From NCBI GenBank assembly GCA_015062385.1, contig SUUT01000002.1, positions 64,465 to 128,464 of the forward strand: a DNA stretch of 64,000 nt, written 5' to 3'. A program made the translations under genes and the position numbers. A model generated the notes under the pieces. That model saw only the letters and a program-made list of their open reading frames with translations. It was not told where the DNA came from and did no database searches. Source of the stretch: Alphaproteobacteria bacterium (GTDB lineage: Bacteria > Pseudomonadota > Alphaproteobacteria > CAAHEQ01 > UBA3637). Below, piece after piece: positions 41,940 through 50,724 of this stretch; the first letter of the stretch is position 1, and the number at the start of each line of letters is the position of its first letter.

Positions 41940-44153
41940 TTAATCTATAACACAAAGTGCAGGATAGGAATTTGTCGTATAAGTACCATCTATATTGCCG
42001 AATTCCAGTCCTACCTGATATACTTCGCAAGATGTATATACTTTATCAAGCCAGTAAAAATCATCTCCAACTTTACCAAAGGCTTCCCATAATCCGGTTA
42101 CAATTTTTGATATATTATCCTTAACATATGCGTTTGATCCAATTGCTTTATAATGACAATATCCCCATCGACCTAACCCGTCCATGCAATGCATATCATT
42201 TGAACCGGCAACTCGTCCGCCAATAGCTTCACAAAAACGATTAGCACTCCACCAAGTCATTTCTAAATTTGGAGTTCCATAAAAAGTTTTTGTTCCCGTC
42301 ACTTCTCTGCCATAACCGTCATAGTGGGTCCAGTTGATAGTTGCTTGAATTGCATCATCTTTTGCTACACGACAAATTCCCGTATCAATAAAAGGTCCTT
42401 CAAATTCTATACCACAAGCATATCCCTTCTTTTGATAGCAATAATATCCGTATTTTCCGTCTTTGTTACAATCGGCATTTGTTGTGCAATATTCAACACA
42501 TTCTTTTCCATTCCAACGTGTTCCGTCCAAGCAAGGTACACACACATTCATTTTTAAATCACAGGTTGGTTTTGTTTCATCTATACAATGAGTATTATTT
42601 AAGCATTCGGAACACAAACCCGTATCGGCACAATATAAACCCATATCACAATCATCATTTGTTTCACAAGATGAACAAGTTCCGTTTTTACAAATATTTT
42701 TACCAATTATTTCAGTGCAATCATCATGAGATAAACACAATACTTGTTCTTCAGGTTCAATCCCTTCAATAATCGCATCATCAACACATAAAGCATAATA
42801 TCCCTCTTCCAGAATTTCTCCATCTATATTTCCGTATTCCAAACCGATACCATATCCGGAACACTCATCAATAATATTAGAAAACCAATACCAACCACCA
42901 TTTAATGCGGTTTTTAATTTTGTTACAACTGTTGAAATATTACCATCTTGCCAAGCATTTGATCCGATATATTTTTTATGACAATAGCCCCAACTTCCCA
43001 CATTATCTGCACATTGAAAATCTGTTGTGGTCACTTGTCTTTTTCCAATGCTTTTACAAAAACGATTGGCACTATGCCAAGTCATTTCTAACTCCGGAAC
43101 GGCATAAAAATTTGTTGTTCCATATGTTATTAAGCCTTTTGAGTCTGTTTTGTTCCATTTAACAGTTACTTTTTTCATATCATCTTCTGCAAAATGGCAT
43201 TCTCCTTTATCTTCACGAGGTCCATAAAATTCATATCCGGAACAAGCATATCCTAGTGCATTATAACAGTAATAACCTGTTCTGCCGTTTTTGTTACACT
43301 CCTCATTTGTTTTGCAAGGTAAAACACACCGTTTTCCATTCCATTTTTCTCCATTCGGACAAGGTTCACACGTACTTGTTTTTGTATCGCAATAAGGTTT
43401 AGAGGCATCTTTACAATCTGCATAACTTTGACACTCTACACATCCTTCCGCTGTTTCAATAGGTGTTTGACGTGGACATTGACATATGTTATCAATCCAT
43501 TCTTTGGGCGGATAACACCACTCACAATTGTCCCCAAATTCATATTCATGCCGACAAACACATCCGTATGTCCCATCATCTTTTTGTCGCCATGCCATTT
43601 TGTCCGGACAAGATTGTGGTTCACTGCTTGGATTGTCATCCGGCATATCCGAACCACCGCTTCCGCCATTTCCACCACTACTTCCCCCATCAAAGTGAGA
43701 ACCGGATTCAACAGTCGGAGTTGCATTAAAGGAAAACACCATATTTGTTTTGCTGTTTGGGTTTCCGCACATTCTTGTTAAAATAGAAATACCCATCTCA
43801 TTTAAAATGCTTTCTCTTTGCAGGAGTTTTTCACAAACTTTATAAACCACTTTAAATGCTGTTACTTGATAATTACCATCAACGAGCTTGACCATAGATT
43901 TTTTATCATCCGGTGTATATTCAGGTAGGGCAGATTTTAAAAACCGATTAACCTCCAATGCATGAGAAGCCCGAGAATCCGTTTGAGCCAATGTTTTAGC
44001 CTTGCCAAGAACATCTTGAATTTTACCGGATTGATAGGCTGTTAAGGCATATTGATACATACCGACACCGGCAACGGACAAAACGCCGATAATTGCCAAT
44101 ACACCTAGCATTTCTACCATACTCCGACCGGTTTCATTGATTTTGATTTGCAT
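41940..44153 (-). CDS. type IV pilin-like protein with two C-type-lectin-like domains
   Basis: A 737-residue surface-protein candidate. The class III signal (TG|RSMVEMLGVLAIIGVLS, Glu at +5) and the first ~215 residues nearly match the VWA pilin at 1983. After a Gly/Ser linker and Cys-rich EGF-like segments come two lectin-like modules, each preceded by a short Cys-rich block. Module 1 has EMTWHSANRFCKSIG and ends GYGIGLEYGNIDG, then YYALCVDD. Module 2 has EMTWWSANRFCEAIG and ends VYQVGLEFGNIDG, then SYPALCVID. These endings match the variable region of the DGR target (Y-x-V-x-L, G-N, A-L-C) in protein but not in nucleotide sequence, so they are static relatives, not DGR targets. RBS GAGGAG lies next to a conserved hairpin. 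The role is probably adhesion. Confidence 0.82.
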   Translation of the reverse strand: MQIKINETGRSMVEMLGVLAIIGVLSVAGVGMYQYALTAYQSGKIQDVLGKAKTLAQTDSRASHALEVNRFLKSALPEYTPDDKKSMVKLVDGNYQVTAFKVVYKVCEKLLQRESILNEMGISILTRMCGNPNSKTNMVFSFNATPTVESGSHFDGGSSGGNGGSGGSDMPDDNPSSEPQSCPDKMAWRQKDDGTYGCVCRHEYEFGDNCEWCYPPKEWIDNICQCPRQTPIETAEGCVECQSYADCKDASKPYCDTKTSTCEPCPNGEKWNGKRCVLPCKTNEECNKNGRTGYYCYNALGYACSGYEFYGPREDKGECHFAEDDMKKVTVKWNKTDSKGLITYGTTNFYAVPELEMTWHSANRFCKSIGKRQVTTTDFQCADNVGSWGYCHKKYIGSNAWQDGNISTVVTKLKTALNGGWYWFSNIIDECSGYGIGLEYGNIDGEILEEGYYALCVDDAIIEGIEPEEQVLCLSHDDCTEIIGKNICKNGTCSSCETNDDCDMGLYCADTGLCSECLNNTHCIDETKPTCDLKMNVCVPCLDGTRWNGKECVEYCTTNADCNKDGKYGYYCYQKKGYACGIEFEGPFIDTGICRVAKDDAIQATINWTHYDGYGREVTGTKTFYGTPNLEMTWWSANRFCEAIGGRVAGSNDMHCMDGLGRWGYCHYKAIGSNAYVKDNISKIVTGLWEAFGKVGDDFYWLDKVYTSCEVYQVGLEFGNIDGTYTTNSYPALCVID

Positions 44154-44162
44154 GTTTTCTCC

Positions 44163-44192
44163 TCACTTCATAAAGTTGCATTTATAAAGTGA
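44163..44192 (-). promoter_or_regulatory. 5'-UTR hairpin abutting the ribosome binding site
   Basis: 12-base arms (44163-44174 and 44181-44192) around TGCAAC on the minus strand pair at all positions, counting one G-U. The 3' arm runs directly into GGAG. It is the counterpart of 3454-3483, with the same loop and changes that mostly keep pairing. Confidence 0.55.
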
Positions 44193-44348
44193 GTATAAAA
44201 AAAGGGACCTTTTTTTCCCGCTTCGAATCGGCAAAATCGGATTTTGTAAAAAATAAAAGATTATTGTTTGAGTTGAATAAGTTATCTAAAATCAAAAAAA
44301 ATGCCAAAATGTGAAAAAAAGTGTTGCATTTATACGTCCCTTTTATTG
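44193..44348 (-). repeat. conserved ~156-bp non-coding element, copy B
   Basis: On the minus strand it runs from AAAAGGGACGTATAAATGCA, through T-tracts and TTCGAAGCGGGAAAAAAAGG, to TCCCTTTTTTTATACTC, just before the hairpin and start of the lectin-module pilin gene. It is the copy closest to A in sequence. It fills most of the 339-base gap between 44154 and 44492. Confidence 0.65.
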
Positions 44349-44433
44349 CAGATAGATATTCTTACATTAAGATATTACTTCTTTATAGATATTCCCCACC
44401 AAACCGGGGGTTGTCTGTAAGGCATTAATACAA

Positions 44434-44461
44434 CACCAGCGACTATAAAAAGTCGCTGGTG
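44434..44461 (-). terminator. terminator of trxA
   Basis: CACCAGCGACT and AGTCGCTGGTG form a perfect 11-bp stem with a 6-base loop, 31 bases after the trxA stop; TTGTATT follows on the minus strand. Confidence 0.75.
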
Positions 44462-44492
44462 GGTATAAGAAAATTTTATCAGGAAAAACAAA

Positions 44493-44801
44493 TTATGCGG
44501 TAAACCAATTTGCCAATTCGGTTTTTGTTTGAGCTCCTGTTTTTTTATCTACTAATTCCCCGTTTTTAAACATTAAAAATGCCGGAATGCTTTGAATATT
44601 ATAAAGTTCCGGTGTGTGGGGGGCTTCATCTACATCCATTTTTACAATTTTAACTTTATCGGCATATTCTTGTGATAATTCGTCCATAATCGGCAACATT
44701 TGTCTGCATGGACCACACCATGTTGCAAAGAAATCCACAACGACAGGTTTGTCGGATTCTAACACTTCTGATTTAAAGTTATCATCATTAATTTGTTGCA
44801 T
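44493..44801 (-). CDS. trxA: thioredoxin
   Basis: A 102-residue thioredoxin with the active site FFATWCGPCRQM (C-G-P-C), the cis-Pro region IQSIPAFLMFKNGE and the usual IVKMDVDEAP strand. It reduces cytoplasmic disulfides and is the likely donor to BCP (15124). RBS AAAGGAG is strong. It has its own promoter and terminator, so it is monocistronic. Confidence 0.97.
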   Translation of the reverse strand: MQQINDDNFKSEVLESDKPVVVDFFATWCGPCRQMLPIMDELSQEYADKVKIVKMDVDEAPHTPELYNIQSIPAFLMFKNGELVDKKTGAQTKTELANWFTA

Positions 44802-44837
44802 AAGTTTCTCCTTTTTGTTTGTGTTGTTTTTTTTATT

Positions 44838-44865
44838 TATATATATTTTTTAATTTGTTTGTCAA
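44838..44865 (-). promoter_or_regulatory. promoter of trxA
   Basis: On the minus strand TTGACA (44865-44860), 16 bases and TATATA (44843-44838), ~36 bases before the trxA ATG. Confidence 0.65.
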
Positions 44866-44872
44866 GCATGAT

Positions 44873-45904
44873 TTACAAACTTTCCAATGGCCAACGGGGA
44901 CGAGCTTTAAAATCAAAACCATCTGATATCCCCAACAAATGCCTTTCCATGCCGGCCCAAGCAATCATAACACCATTATCCGTACATAAATTGACGGGTG
45001 GAGCCGAAAAAATCAATCCGTTTTTTTGTGCTTTTTCTTCCAACATTTTACGAACACTTAAATTAGCAGCGACACCTCCGGCGACAACCAAATCTTTGGC
45101 GGTTGGGTATAAGGATTTGAACATGTCAATACCATGATCTAATCTGTCAGACATTTGTTTAATAACTGCTTGCTGAAAAGCCGCACAAATATCTTGTTTG
45201 ATTGCCTCTGTTAAATTCGATTGTTTTTCAATACATACCCGAACAGCTGTTTTTAATCCGGAAAATGAAAAATCACACCCTACCCGTCCTTTCATTGGTA
45301 CCGGAAACTGAAATGCTTTCGGATTTCCTTTTTTTGCCCATAATTCTACATTGGGACCTCCGGGGTAACCAACTTCAAGCATTTTGGCCACCTTGTCAAA
45401 TGCTTCACCGGCAGAATCATCAATCGTACCACCTAATTTTTTATATTTTCCAACCCCCTCTACAATGAGTAATTGGCAATGTCCACCGGATGTTAACAAC
45501 AATAAATACGGAAATTTTACCGGATTTGAGAGCCTTGCCGTTAAAGCATGCCCCTCTAAATGATTAACGGCAATAAACGGTAATTGACGTGCCCAAGCAA
45601 TTGCTTTTGCGGTCATAACGCCAACCAAAACGCCACCGATAAGACCTGGTCCACCTGCAACGGCAACAGCAGATAAATCATCATACGTTTTGCCGGCTTT
45701 TTTCATAGCTTCTTTAATTAAAACAATACATTTTTCCAAATGTGCTCTTGCGGCAATTTCCGGAACAACCCCCCCGAATTGTCGATGTTCGTCATATTGT
45801 GACCAAACAACGGATGATAAAATTTCTTTCTTATCATTAACCAAGGCACAGGCTGTTTCATCACAACTGCTTTCAATACCTAGAACAATTTTTTCTTTTG
45901 TCAT
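44873..45904 (-). CDS. tsaD: tRNA N6-adenosine threonylcarbamoyltransferase
   Basis: A 343-residue TsaD. The ATG at 45904 is preferred over an upstream in-frame ATG at 46003, because AAGGAACA lies upstream and the protein then begins MTKEKIVLGIESSCDETACA, the universal TsaD start. Metal ligands appear in HLEGHALTARL (H-x-E-G-H), and the C-terminal CTDNGVMIAWAGMER block is present. It transfers threonylcarbamoyl to A37 of ANN-decoding tRNAs, with TsaB/TsaE; tsaE is at 48584. The start overlaps the stop of the smr gene (ATGA). Confidence 0.96.
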   Translation of the reverse strand: MTKEKIVLGIESSCDETACALVNDKKEILSSVVWSQYDEHRQFGGVVPEIAARAHLEKCIVLIKEAMKKAGKTYDDLSAVAVAGGPGLIGGVLVGVMTAKAIAWARQLPFIAVNHLEGHALTARLSNPVKFPYLLLLTSGGHCQLLIVEGVGKYKKLGGTIDDSAGEAFDKVAKMLEVGYPGGPNVELWAKKGNPKAFQFPVPMKGRVGCDFSFSGLKTAVRVCIEKQSNLTEAIKQDICAAFQQAVIKQMSDRLDHGIDMFKSLYPTAKDLVVAGGVAANLSVRKMLEEKAQKNGLIFSAPPVNLCTDNGVMIAWAGMERHLLGISDGFDFKARPRWPLESL

Positions 45905-46296
45905 TTTTGTTTGTTCCTTTTTAATGTTATTTGTAAAACACCACCGCTGTTTATCCACTTCGTTTCCCTGATTTTGTGTGAAAAAACAGGTGTTTCCAAC
46001 CATAATTCAATTTCACTCTTAATTTTGCCGAGTTGATTAATACCTTTTCCTGTTATGATTTTTATTTGTTTGGATTCTTTTTTATAGTGTAAATCAATAA
46101 AACTTTTAACGGCATTATACGCTTCTTCCAAGGTATAACCATGCAAATCCAACTCAAACAATAATTCTCTTTTAGGTACACGGTATACGTGTATTTGAGG
46201 TGGAAATTCTCGCGGATGCTTGTCTGTTTTTCCCGAAAGCGGTTTTACGGTTTGGGTAAACTGATTCCAAACATCTGTGTCTGTTGTTTGTTTCAT
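45901..46296 (-). CDS. Smr domain protein
   Basis: A 131-residue stand-alone Smr protein. The C-terminal ~80 residues carry FELDLHGYTLEEAYNAV (L-D-L-H-G signature) and IKIITGKGINQLG (the T-G-x-G loop), the hallmarks of the MutS2-type Smr nuclease fold. The first ~50 residues are a polar linker with a Q-F-T-Q-T-V-x-P-L segment common in alphaproteobacterial Smr proteins. Members nick DNA or RNA; a specific role is not known. It lies between mltA (upstream, 9-base gap) and tsaD (4-base overlap), in one minus-strand operon. Confidence 0.88.
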   Translation of the reverse strand: MKQTTDTDVWNQFTQTVKPLSGKTDKHPREFPPQIHVYRVPKRELLFELDLHGYTLEEAYNAVKSFIDLHYKKESKQIKIITGKGINQLGKIKSEIELWLETPVFSHKIRETKWINSGGVLQITLKRNKQK

Positions 46297-46305
46297 TTGT
46301 ATGCC

Positions 46306-47337
46306 TCAACTTTTAGGCAATAACAAATAATAAGAACCTTTACTTTTCATCCGGCCGGCTTTATTAAAGGCTTTTTCTCCATGTCCCCAAAAATAATCTG
46401 CACGAATCCCCCCTTGAATAGCTTTTCCGATATCTTGAGCGACAACTAATTTTTGGATATAAATTCCGTCAGGGTCTTTTGTGTTTAAATAAACAGGTGT
46501 ATGCATGGGAATATAGGTTCTGTCAACAGCAATGGATCGTTCAGGTGTTAAAACAACACCTGCGGATCCGTAAGGGGATTCTCCCTGTATTTCTTTAAAG
46601 AAAATATAACGAGGATTTTCAGCCATGATTTTTCGACCTTTTGAGGGGTTTTCTTTCAACCATTGACGCATGTTTTGCATAGAGTGTAAATTGCGAACGC
46701 CGTATGAAGCAAAAATACTGCCTAATCCTTTAAATTTTCGGTTGTTATTTCCTGCATATCCCAGTTTAATTTCACCATCAGGTGTAATCATCCGACCAGA
46801 CCCTTGAATTTGTAAAATAAATAAATCGACGGGAGAATCCGCCCATGCAATAATAGGCGCATTGATACCGTCTTCTTCGATATCTGCTCGGGTTGGATAA
46901 GTTTTGCCGTTTTGATAGCCATACGGAACACCGTAAACAGGAACCTGCGATTGTGAAACCCGATGACGGGTTCCTGTTAATTCCGCTTCATAATAACCGG
47001 TCATAATTCCTGTTGTTTCACCATAAGACATAACTAAATATGGGGTTAGCTGATTTTCAATATAGCGTTTAATTTGATACGAATCACTTGTGCGATATCG
47101 CTGTAATCCGACACAAAAATTAACCCATTGTTGATTGGGATTTTGACAAGATCGTAATAATGCAGGCAACGCTTCTTCAAAGTTTTCATAGCTCCATCCC
47201 GGCAATGCCGTAAACGGAACTTCTTTAAGTTTAAAAGCCCTGCCCTGTGATAAATTATGTGTTGATGGACAACCACATAAAAACAAAGAAACGGTACAGG
47301 TTAATCCAATAGAAAACAGTGAATTTATTTTACTCAT
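46306..47337 (-). CDS. mltA: membrane-bound lytic murein transglycosylase A
   Basis: A 343-residue lipoprotein. The ATG at 47337 is preferred to one at 47361, because GTGAGG lies upstream and it yields a proper lipoprotein signal (SLFLCGC, lipobox L-C-G-C). The MltA domain includes MTGYYEAELTGTRH and GVPYGYQNG, and the 3D domain reads VVAQDIGKAIQGGIRADYFW and GHGEKAFNKAGRMKSKG, with the catalytic Asp in A-Q-D. It cuts glycan strands to anhydro ends. Its start overlaps the stop of the Tim44 gene by eight bases, and the mltA-smr order next to tim44 is typical of alphaproteobacteria. Confidence 0.95.
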   Translation of the reverse strand: MSKINSLFSIGLTCTVSLFLCGCPSTHNLSQGRAFKLKEVPFTALPGWSYENFEEALPALLRSCQNPNQQWVNFCVGLQRYRTSDSYQIKRYIENQLTPYLVMSYGETTGIMTGYYEAELTGTRHRVSQSQVPVYGVPYGYQNGKTYPTRADIEEDGINAPIIAWADSPVDLFILQIQGSGRMITPDGEIKLGYAGNNNRKFKGLGSIFASYGVRNLHSMQNMRQWLKENPSKGRKIMAENPRYIFFKEIQGESPYGSAGVVLTPERSIAVDRTYIPMHTPVYLNTKDPDGIYIQKLVVAQDIGKAIQGGIRADYFWGHGEKAFNKAGRMKSKGSYYLLLPKS

Positions 47338-47920
47338 AAAAAGCCTCACTTTGGGTTGCATTTAAAACCCATTTATTTTTAATTTTTTTAAATGTCCAAA
47401 AATCAGTTGTTTTGGCTATGCTCATAGCATCACCTTCAATAACATTTCCTTCTGAATCTTTTAAAATATTAATTTGTTCCGTTTCAAAACAAACGGTAAT
47501 TTTATCCTTTTGTTCCGATGTATGTATCACTTCGGCTTTGTTGAAACAAACGAGTGTAAATTCCATTTTTTCCCCCCGTTCTTGCCGTTCTTTGATTAAT
47601 TTTTCAAAGGCTTCAAAAACAGCTGTATCTGTTTGTGAACGTAAAACAGCCAAATCACCACCTGCAAATGATTCGCAAACAGATTGAAATATCATTTTTG
47701 CTTTTAATAAAAAAGTCTGTTGATTCATTTTTTCCATTTCAACCAAATTAAGCGGTTCTTTTAACAGTTTCATTTCAACAACCTGCCCTGTTTTTTCAGA
47801 AATAAATCTTAATTTCTCAGGAAGTTGAGGTTGTTTGAGAGACTGTTTTCCCAAACTTTTATATAAAACAAAAACCAAAAACGCAATAATTCCGCCTAAA
47901 ATGATATTTTCAATAAACAT
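47330..47920 (-). CDS. Tim44-domain membrane protein
   Basis: A 196-residue protein with an N-terminal helix (IILGGIIAFLVFVLYKSLG), a short linker and a Tim44-like domain (~70-196) with FLLKAKMIFQSVCESFAGGD and TTDFWTFKKIKNKWVLNATQ, the usual W-T-F and W-x-L ending. Tim44 in mitochondria anchors mtHsp70 to the import channel. The bacterial relative (TimA) is widespread in alphaproteobacteria and its role is not settled. It is the first gene of the tim44-mltA-smr-tsaD operon and is divergent from secB. Confidence 0.9.
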   Translation of the reverse strand: MFIENIILGGIIAFLVFVLYKSLGKQSLKQPQLPEKLRFISEKTGQVVEMKLLKEPLNLVEMEKMNQQTFLLKAKMIFQSVCESFAGGDLAVLRSQTDTAVFEAFEKLIKERQERGEKMEFTLVCFNKAEVIHTSEQKDKITVCFETEQINILKDSEGNVIEGDAMSIAKTTDFWTFKKIKNKWVLNATQSEAFYE

Positions 47921-48026
47921 TCTGTTCTTTTTTCCTTTTTTTCTCTTTACAATTAAGTTAAACGACTGTATACATATTCTGTATTTAAGCCGAAAATTAA
48001 ATTTTTTTCAAGAGGATTTTTACAAA

Positions 48027-48485
48027 ATGACAGAAAATACACAACAAATGGTACCCAATATTCAGGTAAATGCTCAATATATCAAAGATCTTTCTTTTGA
48101 AGCTCCGGCTTTACCGCAAATTTTAACAGAAATTACATCTGCACCGGCAATCAGTGTTAATGTTGATATTCAGGTCAATAAAACAGATAACGAAAATATG
48201 TTTACGGTTGATTTAAACGTAAAAGCTGCCGCACAAACACAAGACACAAAAAAACCGATATTTATCTGTGAATTAACATACGGAGCTTTGGTAACACTTG
48301 AAGTTCCGAAAGAACACACGGAAGGTGTTTTGTTGGTAGAAATTCCGCAATTATTGTTCCCTTATGCTCGTGCAATTGTTGCCAATACAACACGTGAAGC
48401 CGGTTTGCCTCCATTGCAAATCAACCCAATTGATTTTGCATCTTTATATCGGAATAAAGTGGCACAAACAGAAACAAAACAATAA
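48027..48485 (+). CDS. secB: protein-export chaperone SecB
   Basis: A 152-residue SecB, a tetrameric chaperone that keeps preproteins unfolded and hands them to SecA. The ATG at 48027 follows AAGAGG; upstream in-frame codons fall in the divergent promoter region. Family landmarks: QYIKDLSFEAPALP, NVDIQVNK, CELTYGALVTLE, PQLLFPYARAIVANTTREAG and LPPLQINPIDFASLY. Its presence fits the many secreted proteins in this window. It is divergent from the Tim44 gene, as in other alphaproteobacteria. Confidence 0.96.
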   Translation: MTENTQQMVPNIQVNAQYIKDLSFEAPALPQILTEITSAPAISVNVDIQVNKTDNENMFTVDLNVKAAAQTQDTKKPIFICELTYGALVTLEVPKEHTEGVLLVEIPQLLFPYARAIVANTTREAGLPPLQINPIDFASLYRNKVAQTETKQ

Positions 48486-48506
48486 AGAAATAAAATTTAT
48501 ACGTTA

Positions 48507-48540
48507 AAAGACAAAAAAGGTTTGCTTTTTTGTCTTTTTT
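48507..48540 (+). terminator. rho-independent terminator after secB
   Basis: AAGACAAAAAA and TTTTTTGTCTT pair in a long A/T stem around GGTTTGC and run into further T. Confidence 0.85.
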
Positions 48541-48583
48541 TATAGTAAGCTACCTTATCATTATATAAATATGAGGTGTTATT

Positions 48584-48994
48584 TTGAAGTATATAGCGGA
48601 AACAGAAAAGGATACCGTTGAAATTGCAACACAATTTGCTAAAACATTAAAAGCAGGTGATGTTGTTGCGTTATACGGAACACTTGGAGCCGGCAAAACG
48701 GCTTTTTGTCGGGGATTTATTCAATCCTTAACAGGAATGGATATTGAAGTTCCCAGTCCGACATTTACATTGTTACAAACGTACGATACAGATATATATC
48801 CGGTTTATCATTTTGATATGTATCGATTAAAGCAACCGGAAGAAGCCTATGAGTTAGGGATTGAAGATGCATTTATCGAAGGTGTATCCTTAATAGAATG
48901 GCCTGAAAAATTAGGCTATTTACTACCTAAAAAACACATTCGTGTGACTATAACGATTTTACCGAATGAAAAACGGGAAATTATTATTGATTGA
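48584..48994 (+). CDS. tsaE: tRNA threonylcarbamoyladenosine biosynthesis ATPase TsaE
   Basis: A 136-residue P-loop ATPase. It starts at TTG (MKYIAETEKDT), with TGAGGTG upstream. Walker A is YGTLGAGKTAFCRGF, followed by SPTFTLLQTYD and FDMYRLKQPEEAYELGIED, then LIEWPEKLG (W-P-E motif), all diagnostic. It cycles the TsaBD complex in t6A synthesis. Heads the operon tsaE-amgK-murU-addB-addA, the amgK/murU-coupled arrangement known from alphaproteobacteria and pseudomonads. Confidence 0.95.
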   Translation: MKYIAETEKDTVEIATQFAKTLKAGDVVALYGTLGAGKTAFCRGFIQSLTGMDIEVPSPTFTLLQTYDTDIYPVYHFDMYRLKQPEEAYELGIEDAFIEGVSLIEWPEKLGYLLPKKHIRVTITILPNEKREIIID

Positions 48995-49003
48995 GAGGGT
49001 GTT

Positions 49004-50014
49004 ATGCAAAGAGATGATTTATTGACACAATTTTTAACACAAGCCGGATGGGAAATGGCACATCGTTCTTTATTGGCACACGATGCTTCGTTCCGGTGGT
49101 ATGACAGGTTAACAAAGGATAATGGAGAAAGTATGGTTTTAATGAATGCTCCTATCCCTCAGGAAAATCCGGCACAATTTGCCTTCGTAGATGAAATTTT
49201 GGAAGAAACCGGTGTTAAAGTGCCTCATATTTTTGCCAAAGATTTAACAAACGGTTTTTTATTATTGGAAGATTTTGGTGACAATACATTTACCCGCTTA
49301 ATCAATGCAGGAACCGATGAAGAACTCTTATATAGACAAGCGGTTGATTCACTTATTCAAATTCAAAAAAACGTTCATACTAACAAAGGATTAAAAGAAT
49401 ATGATTTTGACTTAATGTTTTTTGAAGCCTCTTTGTTGCCGTTGTGGTATGCAAAATATGTTTTAAATAAAGAAATCGATTCGGATGGAATGACTGAGTT
49501 TGAGGCAATCTGGAAAGAATTGTATATGTTGATCCGTCAAGTGCCAAACACATTGGTGCTGTTAGATTATCATGTAGATAATTTAATGATTACAAAAGAT
49601 AACAAGTGCGGATTATTGGATTTTCAGGATGCTCGTTTTGGTCCTGTTACGTATGATTTAGCTTCTTTATTGGAAGATGCCCGTCGGTTGGTATCAGATG
49701 ATATTCAACAAAAAATGTTGGCACATTATTTTGAACAAATGCCCGAACACAATACAAAAGCGTTTAAAGAATCTTATCCGATTATGGCGGTACAGCGTCA
49801 TACAAAAGTTATTGGTATTTTTGTTCGATTATGCGTCAGAGACGGTAAAAAACGTTATTTAAAACATATCCCGTTTGTTTGGTCTTTATTGGAAAAACAT
49901 TTGGATAATCCACTGTTAGCTCGTTATAAAAAATGGCTGGATACATATATTCCAAAAGAAAAACGGTCGATTGTTCCGTTTGCAGATGGAGAAATTCCGT
50001 CATGTCAAAAATAA
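49004..50014 (+). CDS. amgK: anomeric MurNAc/GlcNAc kinase (APH-fold)
   Basis: A 336-residue kinase of the aminoglycoside-phosphotransferase fold. The active-site loop reads LLDYHVDNLMI (H-x-D-N) and GLLDFQDARFGPVTYDLASL (D-F-Q-D). Position between tsaE and murU, and the DFQDARFGP block, identify it as AmgK, which phosphorylates MurNAc at C1 in the fosfomycin-bypass peptidoglycan recycling route. RBS GAGGG overlaps the tsaE end. Its 3' end overlaps murU by 13 bases. An APH-type antibiotic resistance function is unlikely given the context. Confidence 0.9.
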   Translation: MQRDDLLTQFLTQAGWEMAHRSLLAHDASFRWYDRLTKDNGESMVLMNAPIPQENPAQFAFVDEILEETGVKVPHIFAKDLTNGFLLLEDFGDNTFTRLINAGTDEELLYRQAVDSLIQIQKNVHTNKGLKEYDFDLMFFEASLLPLWYAKYVLNKEIDSDGMTEFEAIWKELYMLIRQVPNTLVLLDYHVDNLMITKDNKCGLLDFQDARFGPVTYDLASLLEDARRLVSDDIQQKMLAHYFEQMPEHNTKAFKESYPIMAVQRHTKVIGIFVRLCVRDGKKRYLKHIPFVWSLLEKHLDNPLLARYKKWLDTYIPKEKRSIVPFADGEIPSCQK

Positions 50015-50724
50015 AAACAGCAATGATTTTAGCAGCTGGAAGGGGTGTTCGTATGCGGGAATTAACCGATACAAAACCCAAACCGTTGATTGAAGTTTGT
50101 CAGAAGCCGATTATTCATTACATTGTTGAAAAAATGCAGGTTCACCCCATTAACAAAATCGTTGTCAATACTTGCTACAAAGGAGATATGATTAAAACGG
50201 CACTTGCCGATTATGACAATATTGTATTTTCGGATGAAGAAACGGCATTGGAAACCGGAGGCGGTGTTAAAAAAGCCCTTCCCTTATTACAAGATGAAGT
50301 TTTTTTTGTCAGCAATGCCGATCCTGTTTGGTTAGATAACTCTACAAGTGTTTTTCAACAGTTAGAAGATAGTTGGAATCCGGATGAAACAGATATTCTA
50401 TTGGCATTAATACCGACACAAAATGCCAAAGGTGATGTAAAAGACGGCAATTACTTTATTGAAAATAATAAACCCCGTCGTCAAAGAGTTGGCGAGAAAA
50501 ATATTCCGTATTTGTTTATGGGGATACAAATTATACATTCACGTATATTTAAAAATGTGACAAATACGGTATTTAGTTTACGGGATTTATATGATGAAGC
50601 TGAACGTAATAACAGATTGGGATACATTATTTTTGACGGAAAATGGTACCATGTCGGCACGCCCGAAGCTCTTCAAGAAACAGAAACAGATTTAATACGG
50701 GATTTTGAATGCTTGCCACATTAA
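50002..50724 (+). CDS. murU: MurNAc-alpha-1-phosphate uridylyltransferase
   Basis: A 240-residue nucleotidyltransferase. It begins IKTAMILAAGRGVRMRELTD and has KPKPLIEVCQKPIIHYIVE, FVSNADPVWLD and KWYHVGTPEALQE, as in MurU and other sugar-1-phosphate NTP transferases. It converts MurNAc-1-P from AmgK to UDP-MurNAc, closing the recycling loop fed by MltA/MltB/RlpA-type cleavage. The ATG at 50002 has GGAG upstream and lies inside the amgK 3' end; upstream in-frame ATG 49933 lies deep in amgK and is not used. Confidence 0.92.
   Translation: MSKIKTAMILAAGRGVRMRELTDTKPKPLIEVCQKPIIHYIVEKMQVHPINKIVVNTCYKGDMIKTALADYDNIVFSDEETALETGGGVKKALPLLQDEVFFVSNADPVWLDNSTSVFQQLEDSWNPDETDILLALIPTQNAKGDVKDGNYFIENNKPRRQRVGEKNIPYLFMGIQIIHSRIFKNVTNTVFSLRDLYDEAERNNRLGYIIFDGKWYHVGTPEALQETETDLIRDFECLPH

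Noticed and set aside
41940..42030. 3' end of the lectin-module pilin gene as a second VR
   Set aside because: Protein pattern is shared but the nucleotide sequence is not alignable to TR beyond scattered codons.
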